This document shows positions 13,276-26,182 of a stretch of DNA of 64,000 bases, in pieces. The stretch covers positions 124,001 to 188,000 of the forward strand of contig CM033113.1 in NCBI GenBank assembly GCA_019321725.1, given 5' to 3'. The DNA comes from Paulownia fortunei. Taxonomy: Eukaryota; Streptophyta; Magnoliopsida; Lamiales; Paulowniaceae. The first letter of the stretch is position 1, and every line of letters starts with the position of its first letter. The notes under the pieces are model-generated. The model worked only from the letters and a program-made list of their open reading frames with translations. It had not been told where the DNA came from and searched no databases. Position numbers and translations under genes: made by a program.

Positions 13276-15072
13276 TCAGTCACGAGATTGAGTGATGAGA
13301 CCTAGGTGGTATGTTGGGCTGGGCCGTCGTGGTGAGGAATTCGGGCCTATTGGGTAATGAACAATACTAATTGGTGAAAGTGCAACCAACCCGGTTTCAA
13401 CAATTTTTTTTTTATTTTAATTTTGCACAACCTAATTAGTTCCACTTCTTAAGCAATAACACATCAAAAATCTATTTCTTGATACACAATTAGCTAAAAC
13501 CCTCACAATTTAAGTGATCTACATTCCTTAATTAATGACTTTTAGGGCTAAAAATAAGAAAAATAAATAAATAGTATCGATTATTTTGATTATAATAGTT
13601 CAAGATTCAACATCTTGATTTATCTTCAGGTAATTGACTTGATTGAAAGAAATACAAAATGGCAAAAGACTTTCTGGCATAATGGGGGTGTGGGAAATGA
13701 GCAGTAACTTACTCATTCCTAATTTATTTTCATTCACATTATTGGTATAAATTAATAGTAATAATATCCATTTTCATATAAATCTCGTATAATTTAGTGG
13801 TAAAAATATATATTTTTATAGGAATTCTCATTTTCTAAAGGTATAGATTAATCAATTTCTTTTTCCCTAATAGATTAACTATTTCTAATTAGTAAGGAAT
13901 AAATTCAAATTTATTTTTGATAAAATTATCCTTATAAAAATAACAAAAGTATTGGATAAAATTCAAAATTTAAAATTAAATTTTTAAGAAACCTCTAAAC
14001 AAACCCACTCTAAACTCAAGATCTATCGGGTGGACCCGCTAGCCTTGTTTAATTATTTTAAAAATATTAAATAATATTTTTTAGAAATAATATCATCATA
14101 ATTATCCATATGAGAAAATAATGTTACTAAAAAAAATTAATAATTTATATTTTAATTATTAAAAAATTAAAGAATTTAAACATTATTTATTACTTTTACA
14201 TATATTAGCATAAACCATTTATTAATTTTATATTATAATTATAAGAGTAGTATATTTGTATTTTAGTATTTTGTAACATGCATATATATATATATACACA
14301 CACACATCACATAACTATATATATATAGTAAATGAAAAATATATATATAATTTAACGAGTTGTATTTAGACTAAAAATCAAAATTCAAACTAGATCCAAG
14401 ACCCATTTTATCAAATTTTTATATTTTTTAAAAAAAATATTATTGTAAAATTTTATTTATATTATATATATATATATGTATGTATGTATCTATCTTGTTT
14501 AACATTGATTAAAATAATAAAATATTAAATATAATCTTATTTTAAAAAAATTCTACTAAAGATAATTTGATTCTTAAAAATATTTTATTCTATTTTTATA
14601 GTTCATTCTTAATTATTAATTAAAATTGAAATCAAGCAAGAAATGATTATTCATTCCTTTATCATTCTTTTTGTGTACCAAACATAATTTTATGAAATAT
14701 TCATATCATTCATTTTTTATTATTAATTCATTTATATTTAAATTCATTTCATTTATATTTAAATTCATTCCTCAGCAATCACTCTTGTGTTTTAGCTTTG
14801 GTCCAAGAGGAAGCCACAAATAAGAATAAGAAAAATCTTTATTTTGTTTGGCATATAATTATACATGTCATCATCATATTGTGGCCACCGACGATCACTG
14901 TTCACAATATGAATTTGGATTTCGAAGTTGAAAAGTATAAAAATCATGTAATCAGATTTGGTCCACTTGGCCACCCTTTCATTGGGACCGACTGCCACTA
15001 GCAATTGAATATTGTGTGTCAAAATCAGTTCAAAGTCTTGATGTTTTATTTTTTAGTTCATATTATAAATAT
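13276..15072. other. AT-rich intergenic region
   Basis: Very AT-rich DNA between the TGD2 promoter and the copia element, with TA and TATG runs near 14280-14330 and 14460-14490. No open reading frame with a recognisable domain. Confidence 0.6.
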
Positions 15073-15364
15073 TATTATGACACTTAATAGTTAGATTTTA
15101 GCGTGGCCTCCAAGGGTCCTTCAAGTGTCATGTATATGATTCTATTTAAATATGAAGTGACATGAATATTGATATACTAAATTTAAGATAAGTGTCGTGA
15201 TATTTGTTATAAATAATTGATAATTATGTAAATATTTTGTAAGAAAAAAATATATAAAAAATATATAGTTATATCCGATAATTTAAAAATATAATGATAT
15301 ATTAATGTATTTTTTTTATCATTTCTCACACCCACGTTATATTAAATAGAGAATGTTTATAACA
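15073..15364 (+). repeat. 5' LTR of the copia element
   Basis: It starts TATTATGACACTTAATAG and ends TTTATAACA. The usual terminal TG seems to be mutated to TA in both copies. The sequence just inside, CGTTACCAGCACGAG, is where the primer binding site should be; it resembles the CGTTATCAGCACGA string I associate with several plant copia families. Confidence 0.85.
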
Positions 15365-15458
15365 CGTTACCAGCACGAGATTTTGCTCGAAAAAAATGAT
15401 CGTAAAATTAAGTTTGAATTTCTTTATATAAATTATTACTTACTTTGTTTTGCAGAAA

Positions 15459-16570
15459 ATGACCGGAATTGAAAAAAAAAATTCAAGATCCTAGATGTTA
15501 CCGGCAGTAATTATCTATCATGGTGCCTAGATATCAAACTACATCTTTAGGGGTTGGATCTTACAAAAACTCTAAATTATGTGGATATTGAAAAGACAAA
15601 CGATAGAGATGAGGCAAATGCTATGATATTTATACGCATCATCTATCGGAGGATCTGAATGATGAACATATATAGACTGAAATGGCATATGAGATTTGGC
15701 ATGAACTTAATGACAAATTTGATCAAACTAGGACTGTGATACTTCCGCGGACACAATATGATTGACAGCATCTAAGGCTGCAAGACTTTAAGTCTGTTGC
15801 TGAATATAATTCAATATTATTCAAGATTGAATCCACACTAGCTCTTTGTGGAACAAAATTATCATAAAATGATAAATTAGAGAAAACTTTCTCTATAATG
15901 CATGCCTCGAACATGGTGCTCCAGCAACAATATAGACAACACCAGTTTAAAACATACTCTGAATTAATTATGTTATTCTCACGGCAGAGAAGACCAATGA
16001 GCTGTTGTTAAAGAATAATGATTTGCGATATTCTGGGTCTCAAGCAGTGTTGGAAGTACATACTAGTTCCAGCAGACCAGCGGGCTGATTTAGAGGCCGT
16101 GAGCATAGATCTGGGCGCGATGCTTGTAAGGTTGGGGTGGTCGACGTGGTGGTCCCCATCGAGATGCTCGCAGAGATGACCATGCAGGTGTAACTATTCA
16201 TGCCGAGATAATTATCCGGTCAGGCAAACCCACCAAAATGATTATATTTATCCTGCCAAACAGAGACAACCAATTCAGAAAAATTATGATAAAGGTAAAA
16301 TGCCCGCGAGACCTGGTGATAATATCTGTAACAAATGTGGAACTGAACACTGGGCTAAAGTTTGTCAAATTGCCCAACACCTGGTAGACCTATACTAGGC
16401 TTTAAAGAAAAATAAAGGAAAAAGTGTCCAGACACATGCAATTGAAACAGTAGGGTCACTTGTTATTGTTGAGGCCAACACATCTGAGATCATGCGTGAT
16501 CAGACTCCTATCCAGATTAGGAAGTCCCTTAAGCTGTCAGATTTCTTTGAGGATTTCGATTTTGCGACAC
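15459..16570 (+). pseudogene. copia gag remnant
   Basis: Begins MTGIEKK and includes GSNYLSWCLDIKLHL, typical of the plant copia gag (UBN2-type) N-terminus, followed at once by a TAG stop. Further stops and shifts follow. A nucleocapsid zinc knuckle is at 16327-16365 (CNKCGTEHWAKVC); it has one residue fewer than the usual CX2CX4HX4C spacing. Confidence 0.8.
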
Positions 16571-16871
16571 AAGGTGCCGAGTAGTGGCAACATACCCAAA
16601 CTTAGGGTTTTTTATACTTATGATCATTTTATACCCATTTTACATACCATGTATATACCTTCCTTGTATAATATTTTTCGATGTTGAGTTTTTTTTACTG
16701 TGTTTATGTGCATATCTCCCAAGATGATACATTCCCAAGGTTAACCTGACATTTGACATTTTATAAAATCATGAATTTACTATCATAATATTTGCAAGTA
16801 ATATTATGATTCCGGTAATAATTTCATATTATTTAATCATGATGTACAAGCGAAACACTAACAAGAGAGAC

Positions 16872-17577
16872 TATTGTTTGCTTGATAGTGCAACAATGCA
16901 CTCAATATTAACTAATAAAGTATATTTCTTGAGTATAACATTGTGCAAGACACAAATTAGAATCATATCAGGTCCCGTTGAGATTATAGATGGCTCTAGG
17001 AATGCAACAATTGTATTGCTTAAAGGTACTACTCTGCAAATTGAAAATGCATTATTATCCGATAGATCGAAAAGAAATCTACAGAGTTTTAAGGATATAC
17101 GTCACAATGGATATCATTTAGAGATATTGGTTGAAAATAACAAAAAGTATGTATGTATCACATTCTATGAAATTGAAAAAAGAATCATCCATAAGAAATT
17201 TGAAGCAATAGCTTTTGGACTGTATTGTGTCCCGATTCGAGCTTTCAAATCCTATACTACCATGCCTTGGAAGCTGATAAATCCCAAAATATTTGGGTTA
17301 TGGCATGATCACCTAGGCCATCCAGGAACTACTATGATGCGTAGAATTGTAGAATATATTAGAGGACATTCATTAAAAGGCACAAAGATGTTGATGTCTA
17401 AGGATTATTTCTGTGAATAATGTTCACATGAAAAGCTCATTACTAGACATTTCACAAAAAAAGTTGGTTATGAATCACCATCATTTTTACAATGTATTCA
17501 TGGTGATATTTGTGGATCAATAGACCCTGTAAGTGGACCATTCACATATTTTATGGTCATAGTGGACGCATTCTATA
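16872..17577 (+). pseudogene. copia protease/pre-integrase/integrase N-terminal remnant
   Basis: The frame 16806-17420 contains LLDSATMHSI, where copia proteases have a DSGA-T-H active site; the Gly is lost. It continues to the pre-integrase HHCC finger (LWHDHLGHPGTTMMRRI), ends at a TAA, and then carries on as CSHEKLITRHF and the integrase start (HGDICGSI, FTYFMVIVDA). It is cut at 17577 by the solo LTR. Confidence 0.82.
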
Positions 17578-19192
17578 TGCTACAACTATAAGGTTGCAAA
17601 CCCAAGTGCAGGTTGTAGTAAGTAATAAATTTCTCGTGAGTCCGAGGTCGATCCACAGGGAAGTTGTTTGAAGAATTCAAGTTTATATTTATAAAAAGAT
17701 GGAGTTTATGTGAATCAAAAATATATGAACAATTAATGTATGATATAGCTAAAGAAAAAACCGAAGTAATAAAAGTACTGAGGATTAGGGATCCACTCTT
17801 GAGTTTTGGATAGATAAATGGTTATTTATTCTTTTTACCTCTATTAATTGCCACAATTGGAATCCATACATAATGAAGGTTCCAATGGGAAGATATTATC
17901 AAGTAACTCATGCAATAAGGTAATCATGATATTGTCTTACTATTGCAAATTATCTCTTAACGCCAACACTTATTTATGGGATCAAGCATTTATATACTCT
18001 TTCGTCAACAACAAATCAAGGTTTCACATTAGCAGTCGGTGGGGTAAAACCGTACAATAAGCTAAATGAACCCAAGTATTTGTTGTGCCATTGGAGATAC
18101 ATAAATCAAGAATCACCACAAAAATAAGTAGGGTTTAGATCAAAAATAATAATAATAATACAACATACTTGAACAATTTCTACCCTTATAACCATTTATC
18201 TTCCTCCATCAAGAGATTCACCCTTTTTCCTCAGCAAAATAAAATTTAGAAAGACATAATAAAAGTAACAAAGACTAAAAATATAAGAGAAACTAGAGAA
18301 TGCATTTCTATTACTACTAGAAAACTTACAATACTAGAAAACATACAAACTAGATAACTTAACCTAAAGAAACCTTCTACCCCCCTCCTCTTACAAGCTG
18401 AATATATGGCCTATTTATAGTACTTGGAGTAAGCTAGAGGCCAAACAAATAATGGAGGGGTTAATCAAGTGGTATGCTAGTTGCCAAGAGTTGGTAAGTT
18501 GTTACACAAATTTCTCAACCACTGAATTGAATTATATTTTTCGGTCAGATACAGCCAGAGTTTGAAGATACATAAAAAATAAAAATTGTAGATCTTTCAA
18601 CGCTGATATATTTTCATATATCTTTTGTCAAATTTGGCGATCGGATGAAGGAGATATGGTCAAATTACCGAGTCATGTCCAAGAGCCGCCCTGTAACATC
18701 AGCAGCAACTTGCAGCCTATGGTTTTACCATTTCGACACATTTTCACACCATCTTGTCTTCAGCAAACTTGTTTATTTACCTCTTGGGTATAACATATCC
18801 GAATTTCAGACCAAAATAAATTTGGGCTCAAGATATATAACCGAATTGGTAAAATAAGTCAATACTGGGCTGAACTCTGATCTGAATTTTGGTGATCCAT
18901 TTTGTGTAATTACTTGGACGAATTTTCTGCTATCATCAAAACTGAATTGGGCTGAGACTCCAACATAAAAGTTGTACCTCTATCTCTTGGCTTTCAAATG
19001 AAACAAGCTTCAGGTCCATAGAGCTTTTGATCATGAAGTTATGCTCAAATTACAAAAACTGCACAAGTCTGAAAACATGCTTCCATTTATTCCCTAACAC
19101 AAAACATTAATAAAACAAGAATATTAACAAGAATAAAGCAAGAAAAGTATAAAGGATTTGATATAAAAATATGTCAAAATATGCACTTATCA
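17578..19192 (-). mobile_element. Solo LTR of a gypsy-type element, inserted in copia integrase
   Basis: A 1615-bp insert flanked by CTATA on both sides (17573-17577 and 19193-19197), a 5-bp target duplication. Read on the minus strand it starts TGATAAGTGCAT and ends TTGTAGCA, the usual TG...CA LTR borders. The end nearest 17578 holds the segment TCTCGTGAGTCCGAGGTCGA (17633-17652), a motif I recall from plant gypsy LTR ends. There is no gag or pol inside, so it is best read as a solo LTR left by LTR-LTR recombination. Removing it rejoins the copia integrase frame (VDA ... RWSHVCLLST). Confidence 0.82.
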
Positions 19193-19352
19193 CTATAGAT
19201 GGTCACACGTGTGCTTATTGTCTACATGTAACATTGCTTTTGCACGTTTATTAGCGTAAATTCTTAAACTCCAAGCACATTTTCCTGATTATCCCATCAA
19301 AAATATAAGAATGGATAATGCCAGAGAATTTATATCAAAAAGATTTGATGAG
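19193..19352 (+). pseudogene. copia integrase remnant, continued
   Basis: It resumes after the solo LTR with RWSHVCLLSTCNIAFARLLA and reaches MDNAREFISKRFDE, the catalytic-core region where copia integrases have the D-N-A/G-x-E-F motif. Copia similarity stops at about 19352. Confidence 0.78.
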
Positions 19353-19610
19353 TGGCCGAAGGTTTGTAGTGTCAAAATTTCAATACCAATAAGTCGGGTT
19401 TTTTGCATTATACATATTGAAATACGAAATTTAAGAGAGAGAGTAGCGAGAGGGTGTATATGGCCTAAGGTTTGTGGTGTGAAAATTTTAATAGCAATAA
19501 TTTGGATTTTTCGTATTATGAATGTTCAAATACTGAACATAAGAAAGAACGTACCTTGAGGGTGGGGGTGACCTAGGGTTTCTTCTGGAAAAAATTTCAA
19601 TAGCAATGAG
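19353..19610 (+). repeat. Diverged tandem repeat, about 108-bp unit, 2.4 copies
   Basis: Unit 1 (about 19353-19460) starts TGGCCGAAGGTTTGTAGTGT. Unit 2 (about 19461-19571) starts TGGCCTAAGGTTTGTGGTGT. A partial third unit (CCTAGGGTTTCTTCTGGAAA) begins near 19572. The origin is not recognised. It sits between the copia integrase and gypsy reverse transcriptase remnants. Confidence 0.7.
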
Positions 19611-21003
19611 CAAGCAGACTTACAACCATATGTCAAATTTGGAAGAATGCTTCAACATTCTGCGAACATACTAGATGAAGATAAATCCTATAAAGTGCAC
19701 ATTTGGTATGCGAAAATGGAAGTTTTTGGGATATATGATATCTGAAAGGGGCATAGAACAAATCTAGAACAGATTGATGCAATTTTGAATATACCCCCTC
19801 CACGACATATCAAACACGTCCAACAACTAACTAGAAGACTCGTGGCCTTGAATCATTTCAGTTCAAGGTCAACAGATAAACGACTCCATTTCCTCAAGGT
19901 GCTTTGCGAATGGAAGAATTTTGAGTGGGCCGAGGAATATCAGCAAGCCTTTGATGATCTAAAAAGATATTTGGTGTCCTCTCCGTTGCTTACCAAGCCA
20001 GAAATATAAGAGATGTTATTCATTTATCTAGCAATGGCGACTGAGGTAATTAGTGTTGTCTTAGTTCGACAAGTTGGTCGAACCCACCAACCCATCTACT
20101 ATATTAGCAAGATTTTGTAAGGCGCAGAACAAAGATACCCTAACATAGAGAAGCTAGCCCTAGCTTTCATCACTGCTGCAAGGAAGCTCCACCTATATTT
20201 TCAATCTCATCTAGTGGTGGTGTTGACCAATCACCCCCTCAAGCAAGTGCTCTCAAATCCAGAAACGTCAGAAAGAATGGTTAAATGGAAAATTGAACTC
20301 AGTAAACATGGAATCGAGTTTCACCCTCGCCCCGCAATAAAAGCCCAAGTCCTTGCCGATTTTATGGTAGAAATGACGACTAACGAAATAACTAGCTCAT
20401 TACCTGCTTGGACTCTCTACGTCGATGACTCATCTACATCAATCGAAAGTGGAGTTGGGATAGTCATTGAGAGTCCTCAAGGCGATAAATTTGAATATGC
20501 TCTGAACTTTGAGTTCAGCACCTCGAACAATAAGGCAGAATATGAGGCGCTACTAACAAGTTTTAAACTAGCCTTCGCAGCAGGAGCAAGAAAACTAGTT
20601 ATTTATAGCGATTCTCAGTTAGTGGTAAACTAAGTTATAGGAGAGTAAAGATGAAAAAATGATCAAGTAGCTAAGTTTAACACATGACCTGTTAGCGAAA
20701 CTAGAGGAGTATGAAATTAAACGAATATTATGGTAAGATAATGTGATGGCAGATCAACTCGCTAAACTGGCCAGTTCTATGGCCATCATTAACACCAGAA
20801 AGATCACTTTTCTATCGTCCAACTAGGATGAGATTGATAGAGAAGGCCTGCAAATTCTTTGCGCGGATAAAAAAGAGCTGAGTTGGAAAGACAATATCAT
20901 TCAATACTTAATAACATGTGAGCTCCCAGAGAGCCCAATAGACACTCAAAAATTGAAGACCAGGGCAATATGCTTCCTAATCATCGACGGAGAGCTATAC
21001 AAT
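19611..21003 (+). pseudogene. Ty3/gypsy (Tat-like) reverse transcriptase-RNase H fragment
   Basis: Frames carry the RT thumb and connection (NLEECFNILRTY, CTFGMRKWKFLGYM, KHVQQLTRRLVALNHFSSRS, FEWAEEYQQAFDDLK). RNase H motifs follow (QRYPNIEKLALAFITAARKL, PAIKAQVLADFMVEMT, WTLYVDDSS, NNKAEYEALL, IYSDSQLVV), then a linker (ADQLAKLASSMAI, LPESPIDTQKLK). This arrangement is typical of Tat/Ogre-type gypsy pol. Stops and frameshifts are frequent. The RT fingers and palm up to YVDD and the gypsy integrase are missing. Confidence 0.8.
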
Positions 21004-22037
21004 ATGTAGATGACATGAACCTGATTGACATTCCTAAAGCATTAGCCAACGCTACTGAATACCTAAAAAAAGAGTTTGAGATTAAAGATCTTGGAAAAAC
21101 CAAACTCAGTCTTGGTCTTGAACTAGAGCATAGAAATAATAGAATACTTGTCCATCAGTCAGCTTATACTGAGAGAATGCTCAAACTATTTAATATAGAT
21201 AAAACTCATTCTTTGAGTACCCCTATGATTGTGCGCAGTTTGGACCCTAAGAAAGATCCGTTCTGACCTAAGAGACCTGATGAGGAGATACTTGGCCCTG
21301 GAGTACCATATCTCAATACTATTGGAGCATTGATGTATTTAGTACAGTGCACTAGATTAGATATCGCTTGCGGTAAATGTACTTGCTCGATATAGTTTTG
21401 AGTCGACCCGAAGACACTGGAATTGTGTTAGACGTATTTTTCGTTATCTTCATGTTACTACAGATTTAGGGTTTTTCTATTCTAAAGAAACAATCAACCC
21501 AAGGTTAGTTGGTTATGCTGATGCGAGATATAGATCTGACCCACATTAGGCTCTTTCACAAATCAGTTATTTATTTTGCTATACTGGTACAACCATATCA
21601 TGGCGGTCTACTAAACAAACATTAGTAACATTTTCCAACCACTCAGAAATAATTGTTCTTTATGAAGCCGGTAGAGAATGTGTCTGGTTAAGATCAATTA
21701 TAGCACATATAATGAATTAAGATCAATTATAGCACATATACTGAATGTTTATCGATTAAAACTGGTTGCAGACACCTCTACTATTATTTATGAGGATAAT
21801 GCAGCTTGTGTAGCGCAAGTGAGGGATGGATACATAAAAAGTGATAAGATCAAGCATATTTCACCAAAGTTTTTCCATGCATATGAGCTTTAAAAAAATG
21901 GAGAGATAGATATTCAGCAAATTCGATCTTGTCACAATCTTGCTGATTTGTTTACAAAATCTTTGCCAACATCGACATTTAAAAAATTAGTATATGGCAT
22001 AGGTATGAGAAGAGTTAATATGAAGAAAGATTGTTAA
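21004..22037 (+). pseudogene. copia reverse transcriptase-RNase H remnant
   Basis: Copia pol resumes exactly at the RT catalytic motif YVDDMNLI, then KEFEIKDLGKTK, YTERMLKLFNIDKTHSLSTP, TRLDIA, RRIFRYLHVTTDLGFFYSKE, the RNase H segment EDNAACVAQVRDGYIKSDKI, and ADLFTKSLPTSTFKKLVYGI. It ends at a TAA at 22035-22037. Several stops, at least one frameshift and a 28-bp tandem duplication (21690-21747) break it. Confidence 0.83.
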
Positions 22038-22318
22038 CCTAACTCAGGGGCTTATATTGCTCATTTGAGAAGGAGCTAAAATATATGGCGCTCAGTACTC
22101 TTTTTTCCTTATGTCTGGTTTTTATTCTATTGAGTTTTTTCAGCTTAAACTTTTTAACGAGGTAGCTAATGGATATAGTTTGGATTTGAGTTATGCACTC
22201 TTTTTTCCTTTTGACCAATTTTTCCCACTAAATTTTTTCGTCTTAATGTTTTTAACGAGACATATTTATACTCATCCAATTTTACAATAATTACAATAGT
22301 GCTACATCCAAGGGTCAG

Positions 22319-22619
22319 TATTATGACACTTAATAGGTGGACTTTAGCATACCCTCCAAGTGCCATTTGTGTGCCCTCCAAGTGTCATGTGTGTAATTCT
22401 ATTTAGATTTCAAGTGACATGAATATGGATATACTAGATTTGTAACAAGTGTTATTATATTTGCTATAAATAATTGGCAATTGTATAGAGATTTTGTAAA
22501 ATATATATATATATATAATATAGTTATATCCGACAATCCAAAATTACAATAATATATTAGTGTGTTTTTTTTATTCTTTCTCAGTCTCATATTGTATTAA
22601 ATTGAGGTTACTTATATCA
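22319..22619 (+). repeat. 3' LTR of the copia element
   Basis: It starts TATTATGACACTTAATAGG and ends CTTATATCA, aligned over its length with the 5' LTR. The bases just upstream (CCAAGGGTCAG) are a weak polypurine tract. Confidence 0.85.
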
Positions 22620-23025
22620 AATTTTTCCAAGTAATATTTAGTTATAAATTACAAACACTTAATGTATATCATGGAATAAATAAAATACAAAAAAAAAAAA
22701 AAGAAGATAATTTCAGCATGCTTAATTGGATTTGGCAGCATATGCATAAAGCTGTATGCGTATATGTGTACTGCGAAGAATGAGTGGACTGCATACTTAT
22801 AGTATAAAGATAGTAGTACTATATATTTATATATGTATTTATATGACACGATTTTCATGCATGTTTTGGCAGTTTGTGGAGCAGTACTCATTCACACTCT
22901 GCATTTCTTTTCCAGTGTTGTGTAAATTATTTGGCTTTAAAGAGGAGACCAGTAGTGCATATTGAATACCAATATCCCAACATAGCCAGAAGAAAACAGA
23001 AAAAAAAAAAAAAAAGAGGAGAAAA

Positions 23026-26000
23026 ATGTTGAAGCAATGCATATCATATTTGCTATTCTACTTCCTCCTTCCCATCAATATTCTCGATCCCAACTCTCGT
23101 TTGAAGCATGACCAGAATTATGCTGTTATTTTTGACGCTGGAAGCACTGGTAGCAGGGTTCATGTCTTCAGCTTTGACCACAACTTGGATCTCATTCCTG
23201 TTGGCAAAGATTATGAGTTTTTTCTCTCGGTAATCATCATTCATGCTTCCCTCTCTTCTCTTCCTCTCAAAATGACTATAGTGCATTAATTTGAACTACT
23301 TTAACCAGAGCATAAATAGCCCTATAGGCTATGGTCTCATGATAAATTTGGAATTCAGGTTTAAGTTTTTTAACTTGGATATATATATATATATATATAT
23401 TGTTGGCAGACAACACCAGGTCTGAGTTCATATGAAAATGACCCCATGGCTGCTGCACAGTCCTTAAAGCCCCTCCTAGAGAAAGCAGAAGCAGTTGTTC
23501 CCCAAAACTTGAGTGCTAAAACACCTCTTAGACTCGGGGTTAGTAGTAATATCACTTGAATTAATCTTGTTGTTGTATTTTTTTAACTAACTTTGTAATT
23601 GTGTTGATGAAAGCTTTGATTCTGGGGTGTCAATATCTACACAGGCAACAGCAGGTCTCCGGCAGTTACCAGGCAATGCATCTGAGGCAATATTGGATGC
23701 GGTATTCTGCTTAATTCTTTCATTATTGATTAATGATTGATGTTGTATGTATGTATTAGTCTAAGATGAGGGCAGCATATATACATATATGATTTTGCTT
23801 ATTGCATTGTCGTACTAATTAATTCGACTTGTGGCTCAAAATGTTCCAACTTTCTATTGAAGGTGAGAAATCTTTTCAAGAATGAAAGCAGCCTCTATTA
23901 CAGGGCAGATTGGGTGTCTGTTCTTCAAGGAACAGATGAAGGTGCTTATCAGTGGGTAAGTTTCACATGATGTTTTTCCTTTTTTTTTTTTTTTTTTTTT
24001 TTTTACTGTTGATTGTCAAATGTCAACCATTTACACTTACCATCGTGGAGTTTTGCCTTTCTAACTGCTCTAACTCAGTGGACATCCTACCTACTTTTGG
24101 TTTTATTTAACCTTTTTTTGGCCAATTCTGGTTGAACATTATGTAGTATATTTGTTTGGAGGTCCCACCATCAATCAATCAATCAATCTAGTTTAACTTT
24201 TCCAGCTAGCTAGCTGTTCCAAAGCGGGTCCTTTATTACGTTTGTCTGGTCTGGTCTGGTCTGGTGATGAATCACGTGTGATTCTAGACAATGGTTAATA
24301 ATGATTCATCTTTCTACATTTTCTCTTTCTTTCTCAAATAAAATTACATCTTTCTTTTACCCTAAGGGATATTAACGTGCTTCTCAATTTAGATGAGAAA
24401 TCTAATTATTTCTAAATAATTTAAAAATACAACACAGACTATACTCTCTAATGAGAAATCATGGATAAATTTGTTTGTTTTGAGTGTAGAAACCGTGAAA
24501 TTAGTCCGGCACAATATTGGGCAATGATTTTGCATCTCTTAGTGATGTATAGATTGATAGACGATAGAACAAACTTTTCTATTTAGAGATTTCTTTACTC
24601 TTTTTCTTTTTGGCTGATTTAGAACAACTACTTTCTCATAGCAAGCGTTTGCTACTAAACTATTAGGGAAAGGGGTTAGTGATGGTTGTTACCAGGTGAT
24701 ATAGGCAAGATTTTTTTGTGAATAATAATGAAGATCCAAAAAAGAAGTTATTAAACTCGATATTGTTTTTTTTTTTGGCAAAAATTTTCCTACTAAAACT
24801 GGAACAAAATTTATTTACCTTGATGATTAACCATCATATCATGTACTTTGAAACATTTTAAAACATTAATCCTAGTGTTACCACTACAGCAATATGGATA
24901 TATAACTTGAGTAGTGTTAACATTAATTTTCTGGTCTTTTCACAGGTCACAATTAACTATTTGTTAGGGAGGTTAGGTAAAAGTTATTCGAATACCATCG
25001 GTGTGGTAGATCTTGGAGGGGGATCAGTGCAGATGGCTTATGCTGTGTCAGATGAATCTGCAGCGAATGCCCCAGAGGTACCACATGGAGAGGACGCCTA
25101 TGTGGTGGACAAATTTGTTCTGGGCACAAAATATCACCTTTATGCTCACAGGTCTCTTTAATATATCAATTGTCCAAAAATCTTAATTTAGTAGCTGTGC
25201 TGTTTCCTGAATTATATATTTTAATGATGGTTTTGCTTATACATTTTTGTTATTTTAAAACCTCACTTTGAGATATATATATATATATATACTACATGAC
25301 ATCTCTGATACACATATGCAGTTACTTGAACTATGGCCTGAAAGCAGCTCGAGCTCAAAGTCTGAAGCTTTCTGGAGACATAGGCAATCCATGTGTAACT
25401 AATGGTTATCAAGGTATTTGTTTTTCTCCAATCATATATATGCACCTGCTATAAATACTATACTCATATCCTCTGAATCAATTATCAGGATCATATGGTG
25501 ATCAGTATTTAATTAGTAAACATGTATATGACCCCTACACAAATTCAAATTAAAAAGGATCCCTTGCTTGTACATTTTTTTTTTTTTTTTTTTTTTTTTT
25601 TTGTTTTCATGTGCTTTTAACTTCAACTAAAAACTTTGGTAAAGGGAAATTGCTCCCTGTTCCATGCTTTTGTTTTCTTCTTTTGTCTCGCCTTAATTTG
25701 AAAATCATCCATATATGACATCATCATAGACTTGTGCAGTTAATTAAGCTCCTTTATTCATCTTCACACTCCAAGATGCATCAGGGCATTTAGAGACAAA
25801 GACTCCTATAATTTAATTTACGGTTGTAGGGTTGTGGCAAAGTTCTAATACGTGCGTGCACTTTCTTTCTTAAAGGGACGTACAAGTATTCCGGGGTAGT
25901 TTATGAAGTATTTCCTCCTGTGTCTGGCACAAGCCTGAGGAGATGCAGAGCATTAACTGGAAAGACACTTGGGCTTGAGGCGCCATGCTCCCACAGGAAT

Positions 26001-26124
26001 TGCTCATTCAACGGGGTTTGGAATGGTGGAGGTGGAGATGGCCTCAAAAACTTGTATGTAGCATCATTCTTCTACGACACAGCTGCTGAGGTAACAAATT
26101 AAACCTGCGGGACTCTCTTTTGCG

Positions 26125-26182
<58 letters not shown>

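Larger units (their letters stand above)
15073..22619 (+). mobile_element. Degenerate Ty1/copia LTR retrotransposon with nested insertions
   Basis: Two direct LTRs of about 300 bp bound the element (15073-15364 and 22319-22619). Possible target duplications are AATAT before and AATTT after (4 of 5 match). Coding remnants occur in copia order, all on the plus strand: gag with zinc knuckle, protease and pre-integrase zinc finger, integrase, then reverse transcriptase and RNase H. They are full of stops and frameshifts. The LTRs agree over roughly four fifths of their length by eye, so the insertion is old. It carries a gypsy-type solo LTR at 17578-19192 and a gypsy pol piece at about 19611-21003. 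The element is not autonomous. Confidence 0.88.

Noticed and set aside
18645..18857. Plus-strand frame of 70 codons within the solo LTR
   Set aside because: LTRs do not code for proteins; no motif is seen.
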